Below are positions 9,213 to 18,206 of a stretch of 64,000 bases of DNA, piece after piece. Source of the DNA: Larkinella sp049445795 (lineage in GTDB: Bacteria > Bacteroidota > Bacteroidia > Cytophagales > Spirosomataceae). Each line of letters starts with the position of its first letter. The stretch's first letter is position 1. The DNA lies in contig NZ_JBMSDT010000013.1 of the NCBI RefSeq assembly GCF_049445795.1, positions 186,001 through 250,000 of the forward strand, written 5' to 3'. The position numbers and the translations under genes were made by a program. The notes under the pieces were generated by a model, which was not told the origin of the DNA, ran no database searches, and saw only the letters and a list, made by a program, of their open reading frames with translations.

Positions 9213-9251
9213 AAAAAACCGCCCCGCAACCGACGCTCAGGGCGGTTTTTT
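9213..9251 (-). terminator. Rho-independent terminator
   Basis: Twelve-bp arms, AAAAAACCGCCC at 9213-9224 and GGGCGGTTTTTT at 9240-9251, with a 15-nt loop. Read on the minus strand it gives a GC stem followed by a T-run just beyond the stop of the 9266-9907 gene. It is symmetric and could also act on the plus strand. Confidence 0.8.
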
Positions 9252-9265
9252 CGCTTGATAGACGC

Positions 9266-9907
9266 TTAGAAGAACGACACCCGGATGACCCACGGACTGC
9301 CGCCGTAGACAAATGACGAATAAATCGGGTTCGCGTTGTAGCTCAGGTTATACAAAGCCGTCAGGTTGACGCCAAACCGGCGACTAATAGGTTGCGAATA
9401 CGTCAAACCGACCAACCCGGCACTCACCCAACGGCGCATGTCCTGGTAGGGGATTATGCTCGTATTAGTATATCCTACATTCGTATTTTCGAACTCACCG
9501 TGCAGATACAGGTTTTTGACGATATTCGGAACGACTTCGTACATCCCGAAAACCCGTCCACCGTACTGACTTGTCCGGTAAATTTCAGTGGCGCCATTCT
9601 GGTAGTAATATTTCGCCCGGTAATAAACATAGTTAATCCCAACACCAAGAATGGCGCGTTCGGAAGCTTGGTAGGCAATAACGGGCGATACGCCGATGCT
9701 AAACGGATTACCAATGGAGACATTGCTAATCCCGCCCCCAAACCGCAGTCGTTGTGAGAAAGGCAGGGGATCACCTTCCGGCGTTTTGGTTTTCAGCGGG
9801 TCTTTTCCGTCTCCGCGCCGGTCTTCCGGGTCTTCCGTAATTTGCCCGAAGGCGACACTGCTACTGATCAGAAGGATAGCCAATAAGCCTTTCTGTATGA
9901 GGTTCAT
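9266..9907 (-). CDS. Outer-membrane beta-barrel protein, unknown function
   Basis: A 213-residue protein with a clear signal peptide (LLAILLISSSVAFGQ), then an acidic/charged segment (TEDPEDRRGDGKDPLK) and alternating amphipathic strands rich in Gly, Tyr and Asn ending in an aromatic residue (WVIRVSFF), as in small Bacteroidota outer-membrane barrels. No specific family is recognised. It is followed by a strong terminator and preceded by the codirectional mgtC-like gene 75 bp away. Confidence 0.7.
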   Translation of the reverse strand: MNLIQKGLLAILLISSSVAFGQITEDPEDRRGDGKDPLKTKTPEGDPLPFSQRLRFGGGISNVSIGNPFSIGVSPVIAYQASERAILGVGINYVYYRAKYYYQNGATEIYRTSQYGGRVFGMYEVVPNIVKNLYLHGEFENTNVGYTNTSIIPYQDMRRWVSAGLVGLTYSQPISRRFGVNLTALYNLSYNANPIYSSFVYGGSPWVIRVSFF

Positions 9908-9982
9908 AGAATTGATTAAAGTACAAAAATGAAAACTTGTTATAGTAACGAAAAAGTAAGGGTATTTAGTTGGTGATTTCCC

Positions 9983-10612
9983 TCAAAACGTAAACTCTTT
10001 CACCTCCGGATCGTTGAGCAGGTGCTGGATACAGCGTTCGTGGGCTTTTTCCGGCCCGTCGACCCGCCAGTTTCCGATCAGCTCGTCGCCGATGCGTTGC
10101 TGGGTCTGCCGGTGCGGACGCAGGCCGTATTCTTTAAACAGTTTTTCGTAATCGGCCAGGGTTTTATGCCGAAAATCTGTCACAATCCGGTATTGCCGAA
10201 TCCGGTTGACGCGGGCAATCCAGTTGGCAACACCCGGCAGGATCATCAGCGTCGCGCCGATGATCACAAAACTGCCCAGCGCCACGTCGTAAAAACCGCT
10301 CCCGATCGCCATCCCAATGGCCGCTACGGCCCAGATGGTGGCCGCCGTGGTCAGGCCTTTGACGGCGTTTTCCTGCCGGTAAATGATGCCTGCGCCCAGA
10401 AAACCGATGCCGTTGACGATGTTGGCTGCAATCCGGTCTTCGTCGTCAAACTGCCGGGAAACGATGGTAAACAGCGTTGACCCGACACAAATGAGCAGCG
10501 TCGTTCGTAAACCGGCCGATTTGCTCCGGTACTCCCGTTCAGCCCCGATGATGCCGCCCAGCAGCATCGCCAGCGCCAGCTTTCCCAACTCTTCCTGTAC
10601 GGCTATGTCCAT
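9983..10612 (-). CDS. MgtC/SapB-family membrane protein
   Basis: A 209-residue protein with the conserved MgtC core: LLGGIIGAEREYRSKSAGLR (residues about 18-37), followed by transmembrane helices carrying NGIGFLGAGII and GLTTAATIWAVAAIGMAIG. The C-terminal cytoplasmic domain (about 130-209) is the usual MgtC tail. MgtC proteins support growth under low magnesium and modulate ATP synthase or phosphate uptake in some species; family-level knowledge only. The gene is divergent from uvrA. Confidence 0.88.
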   Translation of the reverse strand: MDIAVQEELGKLALAMLLGGIIGAEREYRSKSAGLRTTLLICVGSTLFTIVSRQFDDEDRIAANIVNGIGFLGAGIIYRQENAVKGLTTAATIWAVAAIGMAIGSGFYDVALGSFVIIGATLMILPGVANWIARVNRIRQYRIVTDFRHKTLADYEKLFKEYGLRPHRQTQQRIGDELIGNWRVDGPEKAHERCIQHLLNDPEVKEFTF

Positions 10613-10719
10613 GCTGCTTTTGGAACGTTGCTAACGGTTCCTGTGAACTTTGCGAAAAAAGAAACCATCCTTTCAAAAAAACCGTTAGCCCAAAGATAGA
10701 GTTTTGCTACATTTATAGA

Positions 10720-13638
10720 ATGAATTTATCGGTTAGTCTGCCGCCCAACGGCTCATTTCCCCAGCCCGACGTTGAACGCCTTGATCCCAAAAACTACATC
10801 ATCATCAAGGGTGCGCGCGTGCACAATCTGAAAAGTATCGACGTTGCCATTCCCCGGAACCAATTGGTGGTGATCACCGGTTTGTCCGGCTCGGGCAAAT
10901 CGTCGCTGGCCTTCGATACGCTGTTTGCCGAAGGGCAGCGGATGTACGTCGAAAGCCTGAGCAGCTACGCCCGACAGTTTCTGGGTCGTATGGAAAAACC
11001 GGAAGTCGACTACATCAAGGGCGTCTCCCCGGCCATTGCCATCGAACAGAAAGTAACGACCCGCAACCCCCGCTCGACGGTTGGAACGACCACCGAAATT
11101 TACGATTACCTGAAACTGCTCTTCGCCCGGGTGGGTGTCACCTATTCGCCGGTTTCGGGCCGGGAAGTCCGGAAAGATACCGTCACGGATGTGGTCAACT
11201 ATTTGTATAGCTTCGAAGCCGGGCAGCGCGTGATGGTGATGGCTCCGCTGCACATCCGAACCGACCGGACGCTGGCCGATGAGCTAAAAGTGCTGCTCCA
11301 GAAGGGCTACACCCGGATTGTGGCCGACGGCCAAGTGCTGTTCATCGAAGAAATCCTGGAAAAAACTGTTGGAGAACCTAAATCCGGCGCGGAACTCGAA
11401 ATTCTGATCGACCGCAGTACGGTGCAGTTCGACGAAACCTGCCAACCCGAAGAAGACAACCAATACCGGTTTTCGGATTCGATTCAAACTGCTTTCAACG
11501 AGGGCGAAGGCGTTTGCCGGGTCGATGTGGTCGGGAAGGAATCGCGCGTTTTCTCGGATAAATTTGAACTCGACGGCATTACGTTCGAAGAACCGACCGT
11601 CAACCTCTTCACGTTCAACAATCCCTACGGCGCGTGTCGGCGGTGCGACGGTTTTGGCAAAGTGCTCGGCATCGACCCCGATCTGGTCATTCCGGACAAG
11701 AATCTGTCGGTGTTCGAAGGGGCCATAGCGCCCTGGCGCAGCGAGAAAATGAGCGAGGAGTTTCTGCGTCCGTTGCTGAAAAACGGCATTCGGTTCGACT
11801 TCCCGATTCACCGCCCTTACAAAGACCTGTCGCCCGCCGAGAAGGAGATTCTCTGGACCGGCAATACCTATTTTCAGGGCCTGAACGCGTTTTTCGACTT
11901 TGTGGAAAGCCAGACGTTCAAGGTGCAATACCGGGTGATGCTGTCGCGCTACCGGGGCAAAACGACCTGCCCCGAATGCCGGGGTTCGCGCTTACGGCGG
12001 GATGCCAGCTACGTGAAGATTGCCGGAAAATCGATTACCGACATCGTGCTGATGCCGATTGGCGAAGCCGCCGAATTTTTCCGAAACCTGGAATTGCCCG
12101 CTCACCAACTGGAAGTGGGTAAGCGGCTGTTGACCGAAATCCGCAACCGGCTCGACTACATGGAGCGCGTCGGCCTGAGCTACCTGACCTTAAACCGGCT
12201 CACGAATACACTCTCGGGCGGTGAATATCAGCGTATTAAACTAGCTACCTCGCTTGGTAGTGCACTGGTGGGTTCGATGTATATTCTGGACGAACCGAGC
12301 ATCGGCCTGCATCCCCGCGATACAAAGCAGTTGGTGAGCGTGCTCGAAACCTTGCGCGACCTGGGTAACACCGTCATCGTGGTCGAACACGAAGAAGAAG
12401 TCATGCGGGCTGCTGACCAACTCATCGACATCGGCCCCGACGCGGGTGTCAACGGCGGGAATCTGGTGTTTCAGGGAACGTGGGCGGAAATTTTGGCAGA
12501 GGGCTTAGGGCAAAGGGCAAATGATTTGGAACCCTCTGCCCTAAGCCCTCTGCCCTCTGCCTCCCACACGATTGCGTTTCTGACGGGGCAGGAAACCGTG
12601 CCGGTGCCGAAGTTTCGGCGGAAGGCGACGCACTGGCTGGAAGTGAACGGTGCGCGGGAGAATAATTTGAAAGACCTGGATGCGCGGTTTCCGTTGAATA
12701 CGCTGACGGTGGTGACGGGCGTGAGCGGCTCGGGCAAATCGACGCTGATTCGGAAGGTGTTGTACCCGGCGCTGATGCGGCTGAAAGGCGACGGTTCCGA
12801 AGAAGCGGGCAAGCACGACAGCCTGGGCGGGAGCCTGGACCGGATTGCGGCCATCGAGATGATCGACCAGAACCCGATTGGCAAATCATCGCGCTCGAAC
12901 CCGGTGACGTACATCAAAGCCTATGATTACCTGCGGTCGGTGATGGCCGAACAACCGGTAGCCAAAGCGCGGGGCTACAAACCGTCGCATTTTTCGTTCA
13001 ACGTCGATGGCGGGCGTTGCGAGGTGTGCCAGGGCGAGGGCGAGGTGAAGATCGAGATGCAGTTTATGGCCGATATTTTCCTGAAATGCGAAGGCTGCAA
13101 CGGCAAACGGTTTAAACAGGAAGTGCTGGAAGTCACGCTGAACGATAAAAACGTGGCCGACATTCTGGACATGACCGTCGACGAAGCTATCGACTATTTC
13201 CGGAAAGCCGAGCCTAAAATGGTCGAGAAACTGCTGCCGTTGCAGGATGTCGGGCTGGGGTACATCACGCTCGGGCAGTCGTCGAACACCTTGTCGGGTG
13301 GCGAAGCGCAGCGCGTCAAACTGGCGTCGTTTCTCGGAAAAGGTAACCCCAACAAAGGCGGGACGCTGTTCATTTTTGACGAACCGACCACTGGTTTGCA
13401 CTTCCACGACATCCGTAAGTTGCTGAAAGCCATCAACGCGCTGGTCGATCAGGGCGATAGTGTGATCATCATCGAGCACAACACGGAAGTGATCAAATCC
13501 GCCGATTACCTTATGGACCTCGGCCCCGAAGGCGGTGATAAAGGCGGTTACATCACCTTCGCCGGAACGCCCGAAGAGTTGGTCCAACTGCCGCAAGGTG
13601 AAAACTACACGGCGGATTTTCTGCGCGGTAAAGTCTGA
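10720..13638 (+). CDS. uvrA: Excinuclease ABC subunit A with in-frame repeat insertion
   Basis: A 972-residue UvrA, the damage-recognition ATPase of nucleotide excision repair. It has two ABC ATPase domains: Walker A GLSGSGKSS with Lys60, and GVSGSGKST near residue 673, with signature motifs LSGGEYQRIKLA and LSGGEAQRVKLA. Zinc-finger cysteines are seen in CRRCDGFGK, TCPECRGS, and CEVCQGEGE...CEGCNG. Between the two halves (about residues 592-616) an extra Ala/Leu/Ser/Pro-rich segment is encoded by a GC-rich heptamer array with an 18-bp inverted repeat. The frame is kept, so the protein may still work. It is monocistronic; a hairpin follows at 13,655. Confidence 0.95.
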   Translation: MNLSVSLPPNGSFPQPDVERLDPKNYIIIKGARVHNLKSIDVAIPRNQLVVITGLSGSGKSSLAFDTLFAEGQRMYVESLSSYARQFLGRMEKPEVDYIKGVSPAIAIEQKVTTRNPRSTVGTTTEIYDYLKLLFARVGVTYSPVSGREVRKDTVTDVVNYLYSFEAGQRVMVMAPLHIRTDRTLADELKVLLQKGYTRIVADGQVLFIEEILEKTVGEPKSGAELEILIDRSTVQFDETCQPEEDNQYRFSDSIQTAFNEGEGVCRVDVVGKESRVFSDKFELDGITFEEPTVNLFTFNNPYGACRRCDGFGKVLGIDPDLVIPDKNLSVFEGAIAPWRSEKMSEEFLRPLLKNGIRFDFPIHRPYKDLSPAEKEILWTGNTYFQGLNAFFDFVESQTFKVQYRVMLSRYRGKTTCPECRGSRLRRDASYVKIAGKSITDIVLMPIGEAAEFFRNLELPAHQLEVGKRLLTEIRNRLDYMERVGLSYLTLNRLTNTLSGGEYQRIKLATSLGSALVGSMYILDEPSIGLHPRDTKQLVSVLETLRDLGNTVIVVEHEEEVMRAADQLIDIGPDAGVNGGNLVFQGTWAEILAEGLGQRANDLEPSALSPLPSASHTIAFLTGQETVPVPKFRRKATHWLEVNGARENNLKDLDARFPLNTLTVVTGVSGSGKSTLIRKVLYPALMRLKGDGSEEAGKHDSLGGSLDRIAAIEMIDQNPIGKSSRSNPVTYIKAYDYLRSVMAEQPVAKARGYKPSHFSFNVDGGRCEVCQGEGEVKIEMQFMADIFLKCEGCNGKRFKQEVLEVTLNDKNVADILDMTVDEAIDYFRKAEPKMVEKLLPLQDVGLGYITLGQSSNTLSGGEAQRVKLASFLGKGNPNKGGTLFIFDEPTTGLHFHDIRKLLKAINALVDQGDSVIIIEHNTEVIKSADYLMDLGPEGGDKGGYITFAGTPEELVQLPQGENYTADFLRGKV
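12495..12567. repeat. GC-rich heptamer inverted repeat inside uvrA
   Basis: Units such as GGCAGAG, GGCTTAG and GGCAAAG run forward, then CCCTCTG, CCCTAAG, CCCTCTG and CCCTCTG run in the complementary orientation. A perfect 18-bp inverted repeat is present: GGCAGAGGGCTTAGGGCA at 12495-12512 and its complement at 12537-12554, loop 24 nt. It is translated in frame in UvrA. Confidence 0.85.
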
Positions 13639-13654
13639 CGGTTTTGATGTGTTC

Positions 13655-13698
13655 TTTCATCCAAAAACACCGTTGTGACATGGTGTTTTTGGATGAAA
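13655..13698. terminator. Bidirectional hairpin between uvrA and the permease gene
   Basis: A perfect 17-bp inverted repeat (TTTCATCCAAAAACACC and its complement) with a 10-nt loop, 16 nt after the uvrA stop and 13 nt beyond the convergent permease stop. T-runs lie within the stem rather than after it, so termination is likely but not textbook. Confidence 0.6.
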
Positions 13699-13711
13699 AT
13701 TTACGAATGGG

Positions 13712-16399
13712 TTATTCCGATCGTAAGCTTTTGACCGGGTTTATCAAGGCAGCTTTGATGCTCTGGAAGCTAACGGTTAACAACGTGATGAGCAACGCCC
13801 CGGCACCCGTGGCGGCAAAAACCCACCAGGGCAGATCGGTTCGGTACTCATACTTCTGAAGCCAGTTGTGGAGAAGATACCAGGCCATCGGGGTGGCAAT
13901 TCCGAACGCAATGATGACCAACACGAGGAAGTCTTTGGAAAGTAAAGTCCACAGATTCAAGGCCGAAGCGCCCAATACTTTCCGGACGCCCATTTCTTTC
14001 GTTCGCTGCTCGGCCATGAATGAGGCCAGGCCAAACAGCCCCAGGCAGGAGATGAAAATGGCCAGTGTGGCAAAAACCGACGCGAGTTTACCAATCCGTT
14101 CTTCGGTGGCAAACTTAAGGCCATACTGCTGGTCGGTAAATTTGTAGTCGAACGGACTGCCCGGATTGAATTTGCGAAATACCGCTTCGACTTTCGCCAG
14201 GGACTCACTGGCACTCCGTGCGGGGTTTAATTTGATCGTGATGACATTCGACCAGCCATAGTTCAGCGGAAATACCGTTTGGTAGACCGGCTCAAACGGG
14301 GAGTTCATCACCATATCCTTAATGACCCCCACGATCTGGTACGGCTTTCCGTTCCATTTTACGGTTTTCCCCACCGGGTCCTTCAAACCCATGTAGTTGA
14401 CCGCCGTTTCGTTCAGGACCAGGCCCGACGAATCAGTTGAAAAAGCGCGGGAAAAGTCCCGCCCGGCCACGAATTGCCAACCCACGGTTTTGCCAAAATC
14501 ATGGGTGACAGCCACCACCCCCAACTGTTCTTTAAAATTCGGATCTTTGCCCGCCCAGTCAAAGCCGACCAGCCGCGAATTGAGCCGGGTCGTTGGCGAC
14601 GACGAAGTAGCCATTTCCACCACGGCCCCCGTTCCAATCAACTCAGTCCGCAAGGCATTGTAATGACCGTATAATTCCGGTGTATTCATGGCAACAGTAA
14701 TCAGTCCGTTTCGGTCATAGCCAATCGGACGGTTTTTCGCATGCTGAATCTGACGGAAGACAATGATCGTTCCGATGATGAGCGTTACCGAAACCGTAAA
14801 CTGGGTTACGACCAGGACCTGGCGAGGGAGAGATGCCAGACGTCGGAATCGTGACGACGAACCGATCCCCTTAAGTACCTCGATCGGCTTAAATGATGAG
14901 AGGTAAAAGGCGGGATAACTGCCCGCAATCAGCCCCGTAAACAGACTAAAGCCCAGGGCGGAAAGCCAGAAATACGGCTCGTTCCACGGTAAAGACAGGT
15001 TTTTATCGGCTACCTCATTGAAAAAGGGCAGACTCAGCAACACCCCGAGCAACGACAGCCCAAACGCAAGGGCGACAACCAGCAGTGACTCACTAAAAAA
15101 TTGACTGATGAGCTGGGAACGGACCGACCCAATGGCTTTGCGAATACCGACCTCTTTCGCTCGTTTCTGGGAGCGAGCCGTCGATAGATTCATGAAATTG
15201 ATGCAGGCCAGCAGCAGCACGAACACCCCGGTGATGCCAAACAACCAGACGTATTGAATCCGACCTTCCTGATGACCCGATTGGTTCCAGCCGTACAAAT
15301 GCCAGCGGTTCATGGGGAGCAAAAAGATCTCCGGTTTCAGGTGGGCGGTTTCGGGAACATGGATCAGCCGCAGGTTTTTTATTTTCCCCGAAACGGCCTC
15401 AAAATTGGAGTTGGGGGCAATCTGCGCGAAAATTTGCCAGGAGTTATTTTCCCATCCGGCATTGTCCCGAATCCAGGGCTCCGACGACACATACAAATCC
15501 CAGGGGGCCACAAACGTCATCTCCCGAAATTCAGAGTTGTACGGTAAGTCCTCGTACACACCGGTCACTTTGACGTTCAGCTTGTTATCAATTTTCACGA
15601 TTCTACCGAGCGGATCGGCATCGCCGAAAAGGGCTTCGGCTACGGATTCTGCCAGGAGAATGGAGGAAGGGTCTTTTAGTCCGGCCCGCGTGCCTTTCCG
15701 CATTTTCAGGGTAAGCATCTCGGGGGCTTCCGGGCTCATGTAACGGCCGGTTTTCGTAAATTTTCTGTCACCGGACGCCAGAATATGTTCGCCGTTCCAG
15801 GTGGATAAAACGACGGAGGTAAAATCGTCCGGAAAATCCAGCCGCAGGGTGTTAGCCATTGGAATAGGCATGGCTTCACCAGCACCAAATTCGCCGTTAA
15901 CCGTGGCCCCTTGCATTACCTTGGCAAGGCGGTTATAATTCAAATGGTATTTGTTGAAGGCAAATTCATCATAGATCCACAGGCCAATCAACATGGCGAC
16001 GGCCATCCCGACGGCTAACCCACCGATGTTGATAGCAGAATAGGCTTTGTTACTGGCCAGATTCCGCCAGGCGATTTTGAAATAGTTACGTAGCATAGCA
16101 GGACGAAGTAAAGAGGTTCCGGAATACTCGGTGCTGAATGGGTAGCTGGTTTGTCGTTTGGCAAAAAAGGGCGTCAGGCACTGTAAAACCGCCCAGATGT
16201 ACTCGCGTCGGGCCTCGGCAACGCTTCCTTGTTGAAGACGCTTGTGGAACATCTCCAGCAAATCTCCCTGCACGTATTCCAACAGGTGCGGAGCAACAAA
16301 CCACGTAAGTAGCCGATCGGCCCACCGGGGTGGTTCGGCCGGGCCACCGGGGCTGTTCCGGGGAGATGGCGAAGCAGCTTGATTGGGTTTATTCTTCAT
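13712..16399 (-). CDS. FtsX/MacB-type ABC transporter permease with permease prefix domain
   Basis: An 895-residue membrane protein. An N-terminal soluble prefix domain (about 20-80, RWADRLLTWFVAPHLLEYVQGDL) precedes a MacB-like periplasmic domain and two FtsX permease units, seen as the transmembrane clusters around INIGGLAVGMAVAMLIGLWI, GVFVLLLACINFMNLSTARS and the duplicate near the C-terminus (ISCLGLFGLASFMAEQRTKE). The motifs RAKEVGIRKAIGS and TKEMGVRKVLGAS mark the two halves. Such proteins are usually paired with an ATPase and move lipoproteins, peptides or antibiotics out of the envelope; no ATPase gene is adjacent. It follows a PadR repressor gene by 18 bp, a pairing common in Cytophagales. 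Confidence 0.9.
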   Translation of the reverse strand: MKNKPNQAASPSPRNSPGGPAEPPRWADRLLTWFVAPHLLEYVQGDLLEMFHKRLQQGSVAEARREYIWAVLQCLTPFFAKRQTSYPFSTEYSGTSLLRPAMLRNYFKIAWRNLASNKAYSAINIGGLAVGMAVAMLIGLWIYDEFAFNKYHLNYNRLAKVMQGATVNGEFGAGEAMPIPMANTLRLDFPDDFTSVVLSTWNGEHILASGDRKFTKTGRYMSPEAPEMLTLKMRKGTRAGLKDPSSILLAESVAEALFGDADPLGRIVKIDNKLNVKVTGVYEDLPYNSEFREMTFVAPWDLYVSSEPWIRDNAGWENNSWQIFAQIAPNSNFEAVSGKIKNLRLIHVPETAHLKPEIFLLPMNRWHLYGWNQSGHQEGRIQYVWLFGITGVFVLLLACINFMNLSTARSQKRAKEVGIRKAIGSVRSQLISQFFSESLLVVALAFGLSLLGVLLSLPFFNEVADKNLSLPWNEPYFWLSALGFSLFTGLIAGSYPAFYLSSFKPIEVLKGIGSSSRFRRLASLPRQVLVVTQFTVSVTLIIGTIIVFRQIQHAKNRPIGYDRNGLITVAMNTPELYGHYNALRTELIGTGAVVEMATSSSPTTRLNSRLVGFDWAGKDPNFKEQLGVVAVTHDFGKTVGWQFVAGRDFSRAFSTDSSGLVLNETAVNYMGLKDPVGKTVKWNGKPYQIVGVIKDMVMNSPFEPVYQTVFPLNYGWSNVITIKLNPARSASESLAKVEAVFRKFNPGSPFDYKFTDQQYGLKFATEERIGKLASVFATLAIFISCLGLFGLASFMAEQRTKEMGVRKVLGASALNLWTLLSKDFLVLVIIAFGIATPMAWYLLHNWLQKYEYRTDLPWWVFAATGAGALLITLLTVSFQSIKAALINPVKSLRSE

Positions 16400-16417
16400 C
16401 TGGAGCGGCAGAGTTGT

Positions 16418-16759
16418 TTATCGGATACCTAATAGCTGCAGCTTTTCTTCCGGAATGGCCTGCCAGAGCTGCTGACGCATCTGCTGAACTTCCTGCAAAG
16501 CCCGGCCCCCGGCCGCTGTCAGCGCAAACAGGCGCTTCCGCCGTCCACCCCGCTCGGTGGTTGCTCCACCCACGGAGGAGGCAAGGAAACCTTTTTCTTC
16601 CAGTCGATACAAGGTCGTATGCACCGCGCTGATGGTGAAACTTCGGCCGGTTTGCCGCTGGAGTTCTTCCATCACCGGCACGCCGTAGACATCCTCGGTA
16701 CTGGCGGCCACGACCAGAAGCACCAGTTCTTCCAACTCTCCCAAGACGGTTTTTTTCAT
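16418..16759 (-). CDS. PadR-family transcriptional regulator
   Basis: A 113-residue winged-helix protein: LGELEELVLLVVAAS, then GVPVMEELQRQTGRSFTISAVHTTLYRLEEKGF, the typical PadR recognition region, and a short C-terminal dimerisation helix. PadR proteins are ligand-sensing repressors, often of transporter genes. Here it is the first gene of a two-gene unit with the FtsX permease downstream, so it probably controls that permease and itself. A dyad (GTATTAGATAC at 16775-16785) lies just upstream of its start and could be its operator. Confidence 0.88.
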   Translation of the reverse strand: MKKTVLGELEELVLLVVAASTEDVYGVPVMEELQRQTGRSFTISAVHTTLYRLEEKGFLASSVGGATTERGGRRKRLFALTAAGGRALQEVQQMRQQLWQAIPEEKLQLLGIR

Positions 16760-17094
16760 CGATACATCAGCTTAGTATTAGATACAATATTTTAAATCAA
16801 ATCTGATGCCAGAGATAAAAAAGGGCTTTAAACGCATCCAGAGGCCTATAGAGACAAGCCTCTATGTCCAGAATCGGACGAAGCATTGTCCAATCATGGA
16901 CAAGAATGAGGTTGGAAGGTAGGTATAGTAGGCAGTTTCCTCAATTGACCCGCTTCATGCCTAGTGGCTTGTCGGCTAAAAGGTCTGATCCGTCGATGTT
17001 TCTGCCTCACCTATCTATTGACTTTGTATATTTACCCGAAAAAATGTTGCTTTACTGATTCCGTCTGGTAAACTAAACCTACAGTCTTACTGCT
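16760..17094. other. 335-bp intergenic region, padR to TIM-barrel isomerase
   Basis: A non-coding stretch between divergent genes. The left end is AT-rich and carries the padR promoter region with an 11-nt dyad (GTATTAGATAC, 16775-16785). The remainder contains weak local dyads (AGAGGC/GCCTCT near 16,841-16,864) and no convincing gene or RNA. No clear TAnnTTTG element was found for the 17,095 gene. Confidence 0.5.
16775..16785. promoter_or_regulatory. Possible PadR operator dyad
   Basis: GTAT-TAG-ATAC is a dyad 15 nt upstream of the padR ATG, within an AT-rich promoter region. Position suggests autoregulation; the match to a PadR site is inference. Confidence 0.3.
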
Positions 17095-18135
17095 ATGAAA
17101 AACCATTCCTCACGCCGTCGGTTTCTGGGCACTACGGCCGCTCTTGTTTCGGGAGTGGTGGTCGGGAGCCACAAACTTTTCGGAGCACCGGCCCTCATCC
17201 GCAGCCTGGGTGACAAGCCGAATTCATTGATCGACGGCGTCCAGATCGGGTGCATTACGTACTCGTTCCGTGACATGCCCGACCAGAGCGCCGAAGCCAC
17301 CCTGCAATATGTGCTCGACAGCGGCATCAGTGCCATTGAACTGATGGGTGGCCCGGCCGAATCGTTTGCCGGGGCACCCAAAAACACGGTGAACATGCGG
17401 GAGGTTTTGCCGCTGATGCGCAAACGGCGCGAAAAGCAGGAACTGACCGAGGATGAGAAAAAACAGCTCGCTGAAGTGGATGCGCAGATGAAGGCCTACC
17501 GTGAGGAAGTTGCCAAATGGCGGCTTTCGGCCCCAATGGCGAAGTTTGAGCAGGTGCGCAAGCTGTACAACCAGGCCGGGGTGAAAATTTACGCCTTCAA
17601 ACCGGATGCGTTTGGGATGCAAAATACCGACGCCGACATCGACTACGGCATGCGGGCCGCCAAAGCCCTGGGGGCCAATCAGGTCACACTCGAACACCCG
17701 GCCAACGATGCGCATACGCTGAGACTGGGCAAGATGGCCGAAAAACACGGTTTGCGTGTGGGCTATCACGGTCATGAACAACAAACGCCGACCTTCTGGG
17801 ACACCGCTCTGGCGCAGTCGCCGGCCAACGCGCTGAATTTCGATCTGGGGCATTACGTAGCCGCCGGAAATCCGGATCCGCTGGAGCTGATCCGGCAAAA
17901 GCACGACCGCATTGCCAGCATGCACATCAAAGACCGTCAAACCGCCGAACACGGCAAGGGAAACCTGGAATGGGGCAAAGGCGACACCCCGTTGCTGCCC
18001 GTGTTGAAGCTAATGCGGGAGCAGAAATACAAATTCCCGGCGGTGGTCGAACTGGAATACCAGATTCCGGCGGGGTCTAACGCCGTGGCCGAAGTAAAAA
18101 AATGCGTCAACTTTTGCCGGAATGCGCTGAGCTAG
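17095..18135 (+). CDS. Secreted sugar phosphate isomerase/epimerase-like TIM-barrel protein
   Basis: A 346-residue protein with a twin-arginine-type signal (SRRRFLGTTAALVSGVVVG), so probably exported folded. The mature part is an AP-endonuclease-2/xylose-isomerase-like TIM barrel: QIGCITYSFRDMP, GISAIELMGGP, LRVGYHGHEQQ, NFDLGHYVAAG, IASMHIKDRQ and VVELEYQ contain the Glu, His and Asp residues that bind metal in this superfamily. Members isomerise or epimerise sugars, or act on 3-keto sugars. The exact substrate is unknown. Other secreted sugar-type proteins (Gfo/Idh/MocA at 34,183) lie nearby, suggesting periplasmic carbohydrate processing. Confidence 0.85.
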   Translation: MKNHSSRRRFLGTTAALVSGVVVGSHKLFGAPALIRSLGDKPNSLIDGVQIGCITYSFRDMPDQSAEATLQYVLDSGISAIELMGGPAESFAGAPKNTVNMREVLPLMRKRREKQELTEDEKKQLAEVDAQMKAYREEVAKWRLSAPMAKFEQVRKLYNQAGVKIYAFKPDAFGMQNTDADIDYGMRAAKALGANQVTLEHPANDAHTLRLGKMAEKHGLRVGYHGHEQQTPTFWDTALAQSPANALNFDLGHYVAAGNPDPLELIRQKHDRIASMHIKDRQTAEHGKGNLEWGKGDTPLLPVLKLMREQKYKFPAVVELEYQIPAGSNAVAEVKKCVNFCRNALS

Positions 18136-18146
18136 TTGAGCTAGTG

Positions 18147-18201
18147 GGGCAAAGGGCATAGGGCAGAGGGTTCGTTCTCCAATGCCCTTTGCCCTATGCT
18201 T
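18147..18201. repeat. GC-rich heptamer inverted repeat, GGGCAAA family
   Basis: Units GGGCAAA, GGGCATA and GGGCAGA in tandem, then ATGCCCTTTGCCC in the opposite orientation. Perfect 13-bp arms at 18147-18159 and 18182-18194, with a second pairing register shifted by 7 nt. Same family as the array inside uvrA. Located between convergent genes, so it may also serve as a terminator. Confidence 0.75.
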
Positions 18202-18206
18202 TCGCG

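Noticed and set aside
16841..16864. A small hairpin or RNA gene in the padR intergenic region.
   Set aside because: The dyad is only 6 bp with no terminator or conserved features.
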